Below, one piece after another: positions 18,721 through 32,900 of a stretch of DNA of 64,000 nucleotides (position 1 is the stretch's first letter; each line of letters begins with the position of its first letter). The DNA is from Eremomyces bilateralis CBS 781.70. Its lineage: Eukaryota > Ascomycota > Dothideomycetes > Eremomycetales > Eremomycetaceae. Position numbers and translations under genes: made by a program. Below the pieces are notes generated by a model. The model made no database searches, was not told the origin of the DNA, and worked only from the letters and a program-made list of their open reading frames with translations. The stretch is taken from positions 434,001 to 498,000 of the forward strand of contig NW_022985075.1 of the NCBI RefSeq assembly GCF_010015585.1. The letters run 5' to 3'.

Positions 18721-21700
18721 TCATTTTAAGCTTTTGCTGCTTGGCACTTGCCATCTACGTTTATTAGTACCGTTTTCAAGTTCCCGCCCCTGAAGTTCAT
18801 CACTCCATGCATGCTTCGCGTCCTTTGGTTCGTCCGAAATGGCATACCAATGCTTCTCTTCTTCGCTAATGTACCAAGGCGCCCTCATCTGCTCCCCACT
18901 CGGTCCGTCACCACTGGTACCACTCATCGTCTTGGGCGGTTGTGAGTTTACAGCAACGGCGAAGAGGTTCGTCGGATCGAAGAAATCTTTTATCAGGCGG
19001 CCACGGTGGAAGAGGAAGTAGATGAGAATGGTGAAGTTTGAAAGAAAGACCAGCAGGAGGACGACATGGAATGCTTGCTGGCCCGAAAGCGTTCCACCGG
19101 AGGCGTATTGCTGGGATCGAATCAAGGCCATGAACTCCTGGTATATGGGTGACGGCAGGATGTTGTGTAGGTCCGGGGGAAGGGTATATTCCTAGTTATG
19201 TCAGCTCGAAGGTGATAGACGGAGGGTTGGGATTGAAAGTGCACGTACAAAGCCAGGGTGAAACGGGGTATCTTTAGCACCCATCAATACGCTTGCGCCA
19301 GTGAGTACAGCCAAGGATTCAGCGAGGCTCGGTCGAGCGGGATCAAGTGTAGTCATGGAATCAGACATCGCGAGTTGCATCAGGAGCCGAGCGGTTGCGG
19401 CGTTCGCATCCGAAATACCTGCATTCAGAGCTAAAGCGCTTCCGATCCCTGAAGCAACCCACGGCCAATCTTTACTGGCCGTTGCGTTACCGGCCGGGAA
19501 AAGGGGGTTGAAGTGCTTATAGGCACGCTCATTATCATCCGCACATTCGGCCTCCAATTTGGTGCCACTGGAAGCAGCAGAGAAGGTAGTGCTGCATTTA
19601 GCAGTCTGATAAGTACGCAACTGACAAAGGACGTAAGACTGGTTCGTCGCGAACGATGGAGAGCCTCGTCCCAGCAAATAGATCGAGTCACGCCCGTAAC
19701 GGAAGGTGTTATTCAGAACCTGTGTCCATGAGCTTCTGCAATCCTACAGCAATTTTGCCGGCTACTTATACTCACAGTGTTGTAATCTTCTGGATATTTT
19801 GGGAAAACTGTGCCATATTAGACTCTTGAATGCTGCACATGACGGCTATCAAGACTGACTTGGAGGATACTGGCCATTCTCAGGGCCCCACCCGAACACT
19901 TCGTCCACAACCGTCCGATTAATCTGAGGCCAGTCTGTGATATTGGCCAGTTTGGATTCATGCCAACCTTGAGCAAGACCCGATATATTCGCATTCGGCC
20001 AGGCCTCATATACGATTGGCTCCAGCTCGCGCTCTTTCATATTCGCGCAAAGAACATTAATGACGGGAGACAGGACCGAGGCTTGCAGAAAATACGACCC
20101 TATTCCATCAAGATCCTGCTGTAATTTAGCTTTCATTTGAAGGGCAATCATGACTGCCAAATCCACTGACCTCCGGTTGTAGAATCTGATTGACTTGGTC
20201 TCGCGCGGATTGAACTACTCCGACATGAGGGAATGCCAGGCTCACATTGTTCAAAACGCGACCAAAGGCCTCGCTATCGGATGTGAGGTTACGGTTATCG
20301 ATCCATTGAGCCTTTATGGTGGTGTCCTCGTAGAGAGATCCAACTCCCGTTGGCCGCTTCCCCTGGTCCACCCTGCCGACGCCTGTGGCTGAAAAATGTG
20401 ACCATTCGGAAAGATACGTGATGAAATTATGGTAGCACTGAGAGGCATACGATATTTCCATGCAAGTGTTAGCCTCCACGTCTTCGTCTTTTCCGCTCGT
20501 CAATCGAATAGCCGGTGGGGATTCGCAGGTCTGTGCTAGATAGTGTGCATTTCCGAACGAGGTCCGAATCGCACCTTTCATCACCTTGGACTCCCAGTCC
20601 GAAAACTTAAGTTGAGGTGCAACTGTGTCATGTCAGCTGTAATGATCCCGCCTTTTAATGGGAAGTCTTCTGACCTAGAGCGTTCGCGGCAGTGGTATAG
20701 AATGTGCTCAAGAGTGCTGCAACCAGACTTAGTACCCCCAAGATGGACCATCCGGCGTATCGCACGGTCTTTGGATGGGTAATCATTGTCCCAGGCTGCA
20801 GTATCCAGCCCCTCATTCCGATCTCAGCCAAACTAACCCCTTTACCCCCACGACTAAACGCCCTGCGGCTTAACACTTGCCCAAGGAAAGTCACGAAAAT
20901 TGCGACGAACGACAGCTCAATCAATTTCGCAAATAAAGTAGTGATGATGGACGCACTGGAGAATGTCAACGATCCCTTGGTCCGTATCCATCCGTATCGC
21001 GGCCCCTTTGCTGCGATGATGAAGTACATTGCGGAGAGGATGGTTGAGATTACGCAAAGGACGATGATCGTTATTGAGAGCCATCTAGAACTTTGGACGG
21101 CACCTGGGCTTTTGGCCTGGGAAGAATCGGTGGTTTTACGGTCGACTAATGTACTGGAATCAGATACATATCCGCTAGATCCCACGTACTATAAAGGCGT
21201 GACTTCACTTACCATCATTCGCTGAGCCGGTTGTGCCAATGCTCTGGATGTTGTCACCTCTGGAGTGATCGTCGAATGCCTGGTCGGGTGGCACTTGATA
21301 GCCGCTTCCATCGTAAGGGATGCTGAAATGCCAGCTTGGGGTCGACCTGTCGTGGGGATTCGGCCCTGACTCCATGTTTTGCGAGTCATGCTTGCTCCTG
21401 TCAGAGAATGTGTCGTCATTAGGATTAAAGGATAGAGGTAATAAGAGAGGACTGGCGGGCCCTGGAGACGGTGGAGTTGTATTGGATCTTTCGGTATCGG
21501 GGGATGTTATGTTTGGAGAGCCAGAGATTGACATGAACCCATCCGATGCCCGTAATAATGATTGATGGTCTGTATCCATCGTCGATCGCCTCGTTACAAT
21601 GGGCACTCCTGTTAATTGATCCGTGCTGTTTCGTGGTGTTTGGAGTCGACTAGCCGGCCTGACCGGACTGACTGGAGATTGTGCAGAAAAGCTAGGTCGG

Positions 21701-22071
21701 GGTTGTCCTTCCCTGGCGAATGTATCTACTGGAGATATGTTCTCCGTTCCTTCAATTCCCAGACCGGCCGTTTGCTCCGTATATGATAAGGCTGGCTGAC
21801 TATACGCTGCGCTGGATTTGTCCCTTTGAAGCTGTAAGTAAGGCTAGGTCTCTTCGCGGTCGTTTCGTTCATACCTGCTTTTCAGCTTCGCACAGCCGTT
21901 CCCTCCAATGTCTGGTGAAGACATGGAGACTCTTCTGCTGTCGATTAAAGTACGTCGCGGAGAAGGCATCCAGGTACCGTCATTTTCGGCGGGAGGTACC
22001 GCATCGCCAAACTCCTCAACGAATCTTGATCGGTTGCGCGAGTGACGGGAACTCGATCCGGGCGAGGCCAT
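18721..22071 (-). CDS. Large four-helix membrane protein of unknown function (987 residues)
   Basis: Eight minus-strand exons: 21875-22071, 21213-21823, 20675-21145, 20171-20622, 19860-20118, 19776-19807, 19249-19719, 18721-19191. All introns are GT..AG and 51-67 nt, several with CTAAT/CTGAC branch sites. Residues 1-270 are Ser/Pro/Arg-rich and probably cytosolic. Three hydrophobic helices follow: WLSITIIVLCVISTILSAMY (about 291), IITTLFAKLIELSFVAIFVT (about 332) and GWSILGVLSLVAALLSTFYT (about 400). A roughly 450-residue region with NxS/T sites and cysteines suggests a lumenal or external domain. A fourth helix (FHVVLLLVFLSNFTILIYFL, about 872) and a charged tail end the protein. The architecture is common in filamentous fungi, but no function is recognised. 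Exon borders at 21145 and 20118 are the least certain. Confidence 0.8.
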
Positions 22072-23951
22072 CTCCAGGAAAGAAACGTTGACTTCCCGCA
22101 CCACATTCAGATAGATTGGGAGTTTTGACAGCAAACTCTCGCAAAGTATAACTTGAAGGACAGGAAAGCAGGCCAATGCGGTTGGAGAACTGAGTTACAC
22201 AATTGTAATGATCGCACACCATTATGTTTGCGGTTTGCTAGAAGCGACGAAACAGCTTGGGTCAGCACGGACATAGGAGCTCGACCAAGGCCGAAAATAG
22301 AGCAAGACGGCATATAAGTTATAACTAAGAAGTAAGAATGTTGGAACTAAGGTGCTCAAGTGCAGCCACTGTCTAGAGACCTGCGAGAGCCAAACGGGTG
22401 GAATAAGGCGAACGCGCTAGTGTACTGGTGTATGTTCCGACCGCTTTCACGCGTATGGCGCCATTGGGATATGTATCATATATCATAAATGATTGGAGTC
22501 AGGAATTGGAAGGACTCAATGTGACTGTGTAACATGAAGAGACCAACCCATTTGCTCGAAAGGGACCAAACCTCTTAATGATCTTAATCGGTTCAACCGT
22601 GCCGCCGGTATGTCCCAGTGAACACAAAATCCATACTCCGTAGGTGCCGAAGAGATCTATTGTTAGCATGGATATTAGTGCATGAAACAAGTTCCTTCAA
22701 TTGTGGAGGATTATCTCAGACCAGGCATGGGCATTGGGCGGGCATCCAACTTCCATGCTAGTGGTCTGGGGGCGGAGCCGCAGAGGGGCTTGCTTCAATC
22801 GGATCACAGTGGCCCAAGTGGGTCAGATGAATGGTCCACCGATTTCCAACACTTTTAGCGTCAGTTGTCCTCGACGTCCAAGGCCGGATTCGATATATCG
22901 CCGGTAAAATAAGCTTACGGCAGAGGCTAAAGTCCATGGCGTAGTAGTAAATAATGAATTAGTTAACTAGTTAGTGATAACTAACTTAGTTAGTACATAC
23001 CTTTGTTAGAATGCGGTCATACTTTGATACTAGCAAGACTCACATTCAGGAAGGAAAGTGGAACTGCTTGATTTGAATTCTCACCGCGATTCTCCGGACG
23101 ACATTACAACCATAAGCCCGAGTGCTGTCTTGGACACCGGTCCGAGCCTAAGCTTGGATACTGCCTGTCCGCCTTTGGTAGGAAGAGTCGGATGAAATTA
23201 GTTGCAGCGAGAAGCGTTGTAAACGGGTAACTGGTAAGATCCAGCCAATCACTAACTGTCAAATAATGGCCATGCAGCATGCCTTGCATGGTGCGTCTTA
23301 TGATTAGTGATTGGTTCCGTAATTCCTGCCTACGTTGATTGGGTTATCCTCGACTTCAATGGCGAAGCTTGCATGAAGGATGGAAAGCTTGTAAGATGGT
23401 AGACCATAGAATTATGCAACCTGGTGGCTGCCCAAGCACGCCAAGCCATCGACGTTGATTGGATTACATCACGTGGAAAAGGTAATTCGCTGCAATTAAA
23501 GACAACGAAACATGAACCTGAAGCACTCGATTATCTGATGTAGTAAAATTATGTACAGTGCAGCCCAGATCCCATAGTTTTTGCCATCTAGCCGCTGCCG
23601 AGACTGCCTTTGCCCATGTCCCCAACGGTCCAGCCCATCGAGAACGCCCAGTGGAGCCAATCTGCACTTCGCCTCCACCGCTTGTATCTCGAGTGTAGGC
23701 GTGGTAGGCATGGCGGCGGAAATCTCAAACCAAAGCGCATAATAAGGTAAAGCATACATTCCGAAACGAAAAAAAGGGCAACTCGTGTCGAACCGCTAGC
23801 ACCGAACGAGAACTTCCCATCCGTGCGGCTGCTAGTCATGCCGCTTCCGTCATCCGTGTCGTAGGCCCATGAGAAAGCATGCAGACCCCAAGCGCCGGGC
23901 AATGCTAAAGGTATTCGGGTTTCAATTTGAGAAAAGAGCAAGAGCTCAAAT
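22072..23951. other. Intergenic region of 1.9 kb
   Basis: Between the start of the membrane protein gene and the 3' end of tom1 (both minus). No supported gene. The first few hundred bases right of 22071 are the promoter and leader of the membrane protein; 23500-23951 is probably the tom1 3' UTR. It contains a near-perfect short inverted repeat. Confidence 0.5.
22965..22991. repeat. Short inverted repeat with 4-nt loop
   Basis: AACTAGTTAGT, loop GATA, then ACTAACTTAGTT: an 11-bp stem with one bulged T. It lies in AT-rich intergenic DNA of repeated TTAGTT units, with no attached U-tract typical of a terminator. Function unknown. Confidence 0.55.
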
Positions 23952-26900
23952 TTACGCAAGGGCAAAATACTCGTTGCCAGCAGTCATTGCCGTGTAGAGC
24001 TGGTGACGGAGGGTTTCGTAAGAGTCATATTCCGGCAAATCGAGCTCTGAAAAATGTGTTAGTTGCAGTAGATACATTTGGGATGCACGAGACTTACGGT
24101 TGAAGCAAGTGTGTGAGCTGGGCAATCTATCGGTGTTCCCGTAGTCACGGTGAATGGTAAACTTGGAGAATCCATTCATGCCCTCAAGCTCCTTGAAGCC
24201 GTTGAGAGGCACTTTGCTGGTGCCCGTAACGAACTGGAGAAGCTTAGCTCGTTCTTCCTTGTCGAAGGATCGGACGGCTCGCCAGAACCACTGGATCTGA
24301 GGGGAAGTAGGAGTGTAGTTCTGGTACGAGCTATTGTTCTTCCAGTCGTCGACATCAATGTCCGGAAGACCGGAGATCAACAGCTCGAGTTCCTGCTCAT
24401 TGAAAATGGAGATGAGCTCTGCGGGGACAATTTCATGGAATCCTAATCAATCATTAGTCATGAGCTGGTAGATGGGTAGGGGTTGATGGAACTCACCCTT
24501 CAGGAAGTGCTCCAATTGCTCAGTCACAGCACCCGTCAATCGATTTTCCACCACCAGACGGACATACTCGTGCTTGTTCGCCTCTGTAACCGGGATATTG
24601 CGGCCGTTCTCCTTCAAGTCATGAACCTTGGTCTCTCCGAACACCTCACTTTGAACGCTGAACGTCTCCGTGATGATGTCGGTGATGTCATTCTCAAGCA
24701 TCCAGAGCAACGACTTGTAATAGTCCAGATCCAGAGATTCCATGTCCTTGACGTTGACTGCCTTGCCTAGCATGCGCTTGTAGACCGCCCTGCTAAAGTG
24801 GCAGTCAAGTACACGGCCTTCGTATAGGGCTTTGCCGATGATGCGGCCAATGAACTTGAAGTACATCAAATGCTCGGGATTGATCATGCTGTGCGCATTT
24901 GGGTGGAACGTCGTCCGGTCAGACGCCACAGGATTAAACAGCGCGTAGTCGGGGTTGAACATCTGCTTGGACAGAACCTGGAACCATTCTCGGGTAACGC
25001 CGCCTGCGTCAACACCCTCTTCGCCATGGAAACGAATGTTGAGCTTGCCATATTTCATTTCGTCTCCGGATTTGAAATATAGCGACTTAAACGAATCCAA
25101 GAAGACCTGGTCTCTACGGACCTGGAGTTGCAAGGTCGAGTGAGGGTGTCGGGCGTCTGTACGACGGTGCAGCTCACGGCTAAAGAAGTTCCGCTTGTTG
25201 TCAAATTCAAGCACCTTGGAATTCTTGACCATCAATGAGAACGATCCGCTCATGAGCTTGGGGTTTTGTCGTACAAGATCGTTCAAGATCTTGCGATGCT
25301 CCTCCGTGAAAGTGAAGAACAAATTCTCCATTCCAGCGGCTTCCGGTTGGGGGCTTGACACTGCGAACTCCTTCGACACCTGTCGGTTGAGAGGCGCATC
25401 TTTCAAGGTAGTGTTTTTGCAAACAACCATCAAGACCTCAATGAGGGGTTGCAGGACTGCAGCAACGTTGAACATGTCGCCACGGACGCGAATGGATGTC
25501 AAGCACTCGCTGAGCTTTGTCCAGAGCGGACCAAAGGTTGAATTGTCGTAGATCGATGCCAGAATGTGTTCCTTTTGCTGAGAGTTGAGTTCGGCCGCTG
25601 TGGAATTGGATGGCTTGTCTGGCGTTTCCGCACGCTTGGGGTCGAACAAGTAATCTAGCGCAAGGAAGATGCGAAGAAGTTTCGCTTGGTCGGAGGTCGC
25701 CGGGGAGAATTTGGCTAACGCAACACCCTGAAGGTCGGTACCAGATTTGGCATTCTCGATCTTAACCAGCAACTCCTCGAGATCCTGAAGTATGACGATC
25801 CCAAGGTCATGAGCATGACGGACAAGTTCCTGTCCAAAGACTTCTTTCGCGTCAGGTATAGCTGAGAGATTGGTGATCAGTGCAAGAGTGTCTCTGAACG
25901 CCTTTGGACCACATTCTCGCGTCGCGAAGATGTTGACGACAAGACGAAGGTTGGCTTCTGGAACTTCAGGTGGGGAAAAGGTTTTCGTCTTCTTTTCCTT
26001 CTCCGCTTCTTTCTCTTCGGGCTTGTCTTCTGGCTTTTCTTCTGGCGTAGATGTGGACGCAGCTCCCTGTTCGGCGGTGGTCTCAGCTGGCTGTTGTCCG
26101 TCATTGGTTGCAGCTTCGGCTCCAGCAGCAGTCTGGTCATTGGCAGTCATCACCACATCAGAATCTCCTGCCGCAGGGGCGGTCTCGGTTTCGGTTTGTC
26201 CGCTGGTCTGAGCTTCTTCTCCTTCATCTGGCTTCTCTTGCTGAGCTGCCTCCTTTTCCTTCCTGAGGAGATGATTCAGGGGGTTGGTGATAATCTGGAG
26301 CAAAGAAGCGAGCTGTTCCATCACCTGCGAACTGTCCATGATGACCTTGCGATCCAAGAGGCTCAAGAGTGCGTTGAGTGGGAACTTGATGGCCTTGACC
26401 TCTTTCCCCTTGCCCTTCTTGGGTGTACGATGACGGATCCCACCGCTGGTCTCGTGTTCGGTGAGGAAAAACAATGCCATGCTTGAATTGGAACCACTTG
26501 TGAGGTATGACAGGGTCCCCAAGCATTGCTGAACAACAGTCAATGGAGAAAGATCATTCCCATTTGGAAGTTGTCCAGTTAAGGTACGCCTCAAAGGATG
26601 AGGTGACTTGGGACCGGCAGCGCCCTGTTTAGCCCGGAGGGACAGCTGAGCGAAGCTCCTCTCCACCGCTCCAATATCCGTACTGCCATCCTGGAGGATC
26701 GAAAGGAGAATGCTGATGACTTCCGCACGATTTTGCTTGTTCATACAAATGTCTCGCAGGATGTCGTTCAAGCTCTGCCGCGCGCTCCCTTGCATTGGGA
26801 CAAACATCAGCCGAAGCAATCCCGCGACGCCGGATTTGTCCAACATCTGAGGATATGGACGGGGTTTTGGCTTGGCCTGTGGCTCATCTCGACCAGTAGG

Positions 26901-29900
26901 TAATTGCAAGGCCGCACGGGTGCGACTGAGTCGTGGGAAATCGTTGTATTGGTTGAGTCGGCGTTCTCCGTTAAGCAATCGGGCCTCTTCAGCGATATGA
27001 GCCGGCAGTTGGGCAATGGTGGCATCGTCTTGTTCCATCAAGAGCACTTGGCGGAACTGGGGATCAAGTGTAGCCAGGAAACTGCTTGTGTCCATCTCCT
27101 CAGCACCAGGCGCGGCAGGACCACCTTCAGTAGCTCTACGGCGACGTTCCTCTTCCTGCTCACGACGTCGTCGGTCCTGTGCCTCCTGCTCCAGGATCTC
27201 TTGTCGGATCCCAGGTGGAAGAGCTTCAAGGAATTCTCGGCTGATACTGCTAGGCTCTTCACCCTGGGCAACTGCCTGAGATCGTTGCGATGCGACGTGT
27301 GTCATGATGGCTTCCTCGCGGAATTCCTCGGGAAGGGCTTCAAGGTATTCTCGATCAATCCCCATGCCGGTGATATCGAATTCGCGGCCACGAAGATTGA
27401 TGGTAACGCGAGGCTGATCGTCCGCCGCCGCTGCCTGGTCCACACCGGAAGGTTCGGTCGCCTCCATGTCCTCCATTTCCTGATCAGACTCTTCCGCTTC
27501 GTCTTCATCCTCGTGTTCCTCTTCGTGCTGGGCAGCTTCTTCAGCACGTGCTCGTTCTTCGGCCTCTCGCTGAGCCGCTTCTGCGGCCTCTCGCTCTTCC
27601 TGCTCTTTCTTTTCCTTAGCCTCGCGTTCTTTCTTCTCGGCTTCCTCTTTAGCCAATCGCGCGGCTTCTTCCTCCGCCCTCTTCCGGGCCTTCTCAGCCT
27701 CGATCCGTTGGGCTTTGATAGCAGGAGGAACCATCAAGCGAAGGATGGAGTTGATCACATTGTTGGCTTTCTCGTTGGAGCTGGTTCCAAACAAGAGTGC
27801 GGCTTCTTCCTGCCAACGAACGATCGTAGTACCTGGGACAAAGTAAACTGCTGTGAACGGAGTTGGCTGTTGAGAGGTCGGGTCAGAGCGAGATCCAGAA
27901 ATCCGGAAGGCTCCCTCCAAGGCGTTTGGCATTCGTTGGCCTGGGAGTCCCGTTCCTGTAATAGAGAAACGGATTGGCCCAGTGCGCCCATGAAGCATCG
28001 TGTTCTGTTGGACGGCGGAAAGGATCTGATTGATCAGGGCAAACGGCATCTCGCCACCCATGCCACTAGGCCCGCGGCCTCCAAGTCGCAGGGGGTCGAA
28101 GTCGAAAGGGAAGTCGCTCAACAAGTCCACGGCAACGGGATGGGGGATATTGCGCCCTCCAGTCGGGGAGACCGGGCCAGGACGAGCCAGTAGAGGATTG
28201 GTTCCATCGGTCGCACCACGATCCGCTCCAGGTCGGTGACTGCGATGCGGAGCGCCGTATATGTTTCGGATAGGATCGCGACCGTGGGAACGGAAATGGT
28301 CGAGGCGCATAGGGTCACCATGGTGATGGTGGTGGTGATGTGGGTGGCCGAGACGCATGCCAGCCGGAGGGAATGTACCCCACATGGCGCCGGGGGGAAG
28401 ATTGGAGTCATCGTCATCGAAATCTGGACGATACACCAGATCATCGTCCTCATCATAGTCGTCTTCCTCGTCTTCCTCGTCACCTTCCATGTCATCCATG
28501 TCTTCCTCGTCTAGGTAGTTATCACCACCCATATCGATTCCGATGTCGCCATCGCCACCGAGCTGTTGAAGAAGTTGGACAGGGGGTTGATCTCCTTGCA
28601 GCAATGACACGATGTTATCGAGTCCATTTCCGTGGACGCCGTTCTCGCCGTTCTCGTCCTGGAAGTCATGGAAATCGCCATATTCCGCCTCCTCTTCCTC
28701 CCAACCCGCGTCGTGGTCGTCGAGGCTACCATTGTCATCGATGAAGTCTTCTTCGATGTGTTCATTTGGACCCTCGTCATCCTCATCATCTTCATCGTCG
28801 TCCTCATCGTCCATGTCGTCATCTTCATCCATGTCGTCGTCGTCGTCCGAATCATCGGAACTCATGCCGGCTCCATCATCCATAACAACTTCGACATCGA
28901 TTGGGCCCTCGCCTGGCATGCCTTCAATGGGACCAACGCCGTCATCTTCGTCATCGCTGACAACATCGTCTTCATCTTCTTGCTCTTCATCGAACTCCAT
29001 ATCGTCAGGGTAGCCGTCATCATAGAGCTCGACGTCTTCATCCATGTCTTCAGCCTCGTCGAACTCATCATGGTTGGGTTCAAGAAAGCCTAATGTCGAG
29101 TTGCGGTAGAGATCCGGAGTCTCTTCGCGATCATGGCTCATTTCCGAGACAGAAGAAGACGCGGACGATATCGCATCGTCTTCCATTGACCCTGGGGTGA
29201 GTGGGAGTTCCGAGCTCTGGCTGAGCTGGATAGACAGATGAAGCAGGTATTTGAGAGGCTTGAGGATGTACTTGATGGCACGCTTCGCGTTGGGGAAATT
29301 CAAGTCGATCTCAGTTGTGGCATTCGTCAAGGTCGCCACAAAGTTCTTCTCGTACATCATCTTCGCCAACTGTTTTGGCGACGATGGGTCTGGAATCACA
29401 CCAGGCGCGCTCGATCCCTGTGGTGGCCGCACGAGCATTCGATGGAAGAGGTCGCTAAGGCCAAGGAGTCGTGAGTACTTCATCTCAAGAGGGTCCGAAG
29501 AACCTTGGGCATCCTTGAAGGCTCTGATAGCATGGTCCAGCACGAACTTCCGAACGAATATCAGGTCAGAGTCGGGTTCTGCTTCATCTTTTGCTTTTCG
29601 TGTCGTCCCGGTCTCGCCTGTCTCTGAGCATAGAGCCACGAGGACAGAAACGGCCCATCCCGATGTAGAGGAGTTCTTCTTTGATTCAATATCATTGGGA
29701 TGAGCGATCGATCCCGTGGGAACTAGGGAATTGAGAAGATAGTTGAGAATGCCCGCTCGCGGTTTTGAGGGAGTGGAATTTTGGGGATCGGACTTCCGCG
29801 AGAAGTTGATGAACTCGATCTTGGTCCGGTTGTAGCTGGACAGGAGCTCCGCAAGGCATTGAAGAAGGAAGCAACGGTACATGTAAATCGTGTGATCTTC

Positions 29901-32900
29901 CGGTTTGAACTTCTGGTCGGTCCGTGGCGGAGTAACATCCGCCGATGCAACCGATGCAGCATCGTCTGAAGTGCCGGTGTCAACAGAGAGGAGTTGAGAA
30001 TTCGTAGCGGTCTCGTCCCCGGCAGGTCGTTCTTCCTGTTCTGGCTTTTCTTTCTGCTCGGCATCCTTGACATCTTTGTACGCGAGAAGTTCGCAAAGCA
30101 GATAGTGAATCACACCATCCGGATGCCCAACAACTGGGGCCTTGATCTCTTGGGACTTCCCTGCAGATGCATCGGGCTTTGCTTGCTCCTTGGGCTCTTC
30201 CTTGTTCTCGGAGTTCTCGCCTTCGCCGCTTTCGGTGTTCTCGTCCTTCTTCAGGGTGAGGGAAGACATCCGCGTATCCCACCGCGTGAATCGCAGCTTC
30301 TCGGTGGTCACCTCGACAAAAATATCCGGCGATCGGAGTACAAGATGGGACATCTGGCGAACATATGTGGCAACATCGTTCGGTCGCTGCGACCGTGACT
30401 CAAAAGCTTGTTGAATCTCGTTTCGCATGATGTTCCGGATGATCTCGTCGTCTTCCACAATGTGGCGCAGAATCAGCATGAAACCATTTTGCAGCTTGTT
30501 ACTACCCAACCCGTTCAACTGCCGAACCATGAGGAACAAGCTTCGGATATTCTGTTTTTCCCCAAGCTGCTTTGCAAGCTTATGAGTTCTCGTCAGCATG
30601 ACTAAGGCACGGATCACTGACAGAGCAAGCGTTGCATCTTTGCCAATCTTCGGAAGGATCTTGATGAGCGACTGAAGAAGTTTCTGCTTCTCTTCCAGCG
30701 GTAGAAATTGTTCCGGGGGAGAAATTGGAGCAATATCGAAATCCTCGGTATCTTCGCTCGGAGCGGTCCATTTGATTTGGTTGGGTTGAAGGTCGTGGGA
30801 AAGCAGCTTCTCCAGGATAAGGAGCACCTGTCCAACCCAAGTCACCGACTCCTCGTCTGCACCAACAGGATAGATTCGGATGAAACCAATAAGGGCCTCG
30901 AAGTTGTCCTTGAGATCGGAAAGGGCGGCATTGTAGAACTGTCGGTCTTGAAGCGTAAGAGCCAAGAGATGTGCGCAGGACGCAATCTTCTTTCCTTGAG
31001 CACGCCAATCCTCCGGTTTCTCATCATCATCCATCTTCAGCGAAATGAGCGACTGAACCAGAATGGTGCCAATCTCTTGACGCAGCGACGTCTGATCCGC
31101 AGCCTTGGATATAGTTGCGTTGATGAGATCTGCCAGTTCGAACGTAAGATCCGGATGCACGTTCAGAACATCAAGAATGCGATCGATCATATTCGTCCGT
31201 AGACTTGCACGCAGTTCATCAAGATCATCCACGGTGATGACATCAGGTTGCTTCGCAGCTTCCACCCCCGAGTTTCGACTCTCAGGGGTGGAAGTATCGC
31301 GTTCAAGCGGCGGTGGCATAGGAGCCCCGGTAAAGTCGAGCAGTCTCGGAATCTGATCGTCAGTGATAGCCAAGGCGGGCAGCTGGGGTGGCGAGACGTT
31401 TGATCCGTGGATGTCGTTGCTATCCAGTACATCCTGCATGATGACCGATGAGCTCAGTGGATTGTCTGCCGCAGGTTCGTTTAGTCGAGACTCTGGCTGC
31501 TGGGCATCACCGTTCGCGGGCTGCTGCGCCGGGGAGCGGGTTCGCGTCGGAGTTGTGAGCTCCTCCTGGGGGATTCGGTTCCTGATTGACCTCGGGTCGG
31601 TCCTGCGTACCGAACAATATTCCCGAGCGTTCGCATAGTTATCGTTGCATCGGAATAGAGCTTCTCTTGCAAGGTCGGCCCCATAGTCGTTCTCGAGAAG
31701 TCTAAGGTTTTCCTGATCTCGAGGGGACCATGTCCTAGGAGTCAACTCTCTCTTCTTTGGAATCTTGTTCGATCGCTCCCATGCGCCATTCTCAGAGTCG
31801 CCCTCAAGGACGATCCGCAGGATGTCAAGAATGTATCGAGCGGTCTCCCGAATCTCAAGATTCATGAAATCAGACTCCCATAAACCCATCACCGGCTTTG
31901 CTGTCAATGTTCGAAGCTCCACCAAGAACTGGGATGGTGAAAAATAATCTGGTCGTTCGCGGTCGCGGTTGCGCTCCCGTGAGAGCAGTGCCTGACTTTG
32001 GGTGGCATCATTGACGTTCTTCGAGTTGATCACCTGCGCATAAAACGCGACGATAGCTTGGATCGCGGCCAAAGAGAGACCGTGGATGAAGTGCGGCCCG
32101 TCGACTTTGCCCTCTTCATTATTCCCCTCGGGCACATTGGACCGGGCGTACTCGGCGCAAGATTCGAGGATCGAGCGCAGAACATCAAATCCACCTTGGT
32201 TCTTGAACGACTGGATGACGAGGGTAAGGATTTGCGTGGGCGAGCCCGAAGCATCGGTCGCAGATCCCTCAATCATGGCATCCTCTAATGACCGAACGAC
32301 GGTGATGAAATATTTGAACCTAAACTCCATATCGTCCTGAGAAGTCGGCTTGCTGTACTGGAGCTGAGAGATTGCGCATTGAGCCAGCTTCTCGGCGACC
32401 TTGATCGCATTTTGTTTCGGATATGATTCAATTCGCGGTCGAAGCAAGAGAATCTTTCCGAACGCAAGACGTAGAGGTGTGATTACTTGCGAAACGTTGT
32501 CAAGAAGGCTCTCAATCAATGGGATGTTCTTGTTGAATGCCGGACCCCGTTTCTTCTCGGGTACAGAATGAATCTCTGGCCGTTCAGGTTGGCCGTTTGT
32601 TCCGGTCACTTCGACTTGAGGGTTTTCCGAGCTAGAGCCTGCGGCAGCATTGCTTGGCTCACTGTCCTGACCTGGTATACTATCAGGATCCTTTGGCTTC
32701 CTTTCCTTCAGAGTCTCGATGGAGCGCCTCATAAGGATCGTCCATTCCCATTCACAAGCGCTTTGGAGTTTGCCGAGCCCTTCAAGGATCGTGATATACA
32801 CATCCGTCAGGTTTACTTGATTGGCGATGGTCGATGACGCCCGATGCGTGTAGGTCTTGTTTTGCATCAATGCAGACATCAACGCGGAGCAGAGGACATA

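Noticed and set aside
26904-28193. 429-codon plus-strand frame opposite tom1
   Set aside because: Antisense shadow of the charged helical region of tom1; hydrophobic runs simply mirror Lys/Glu codons.
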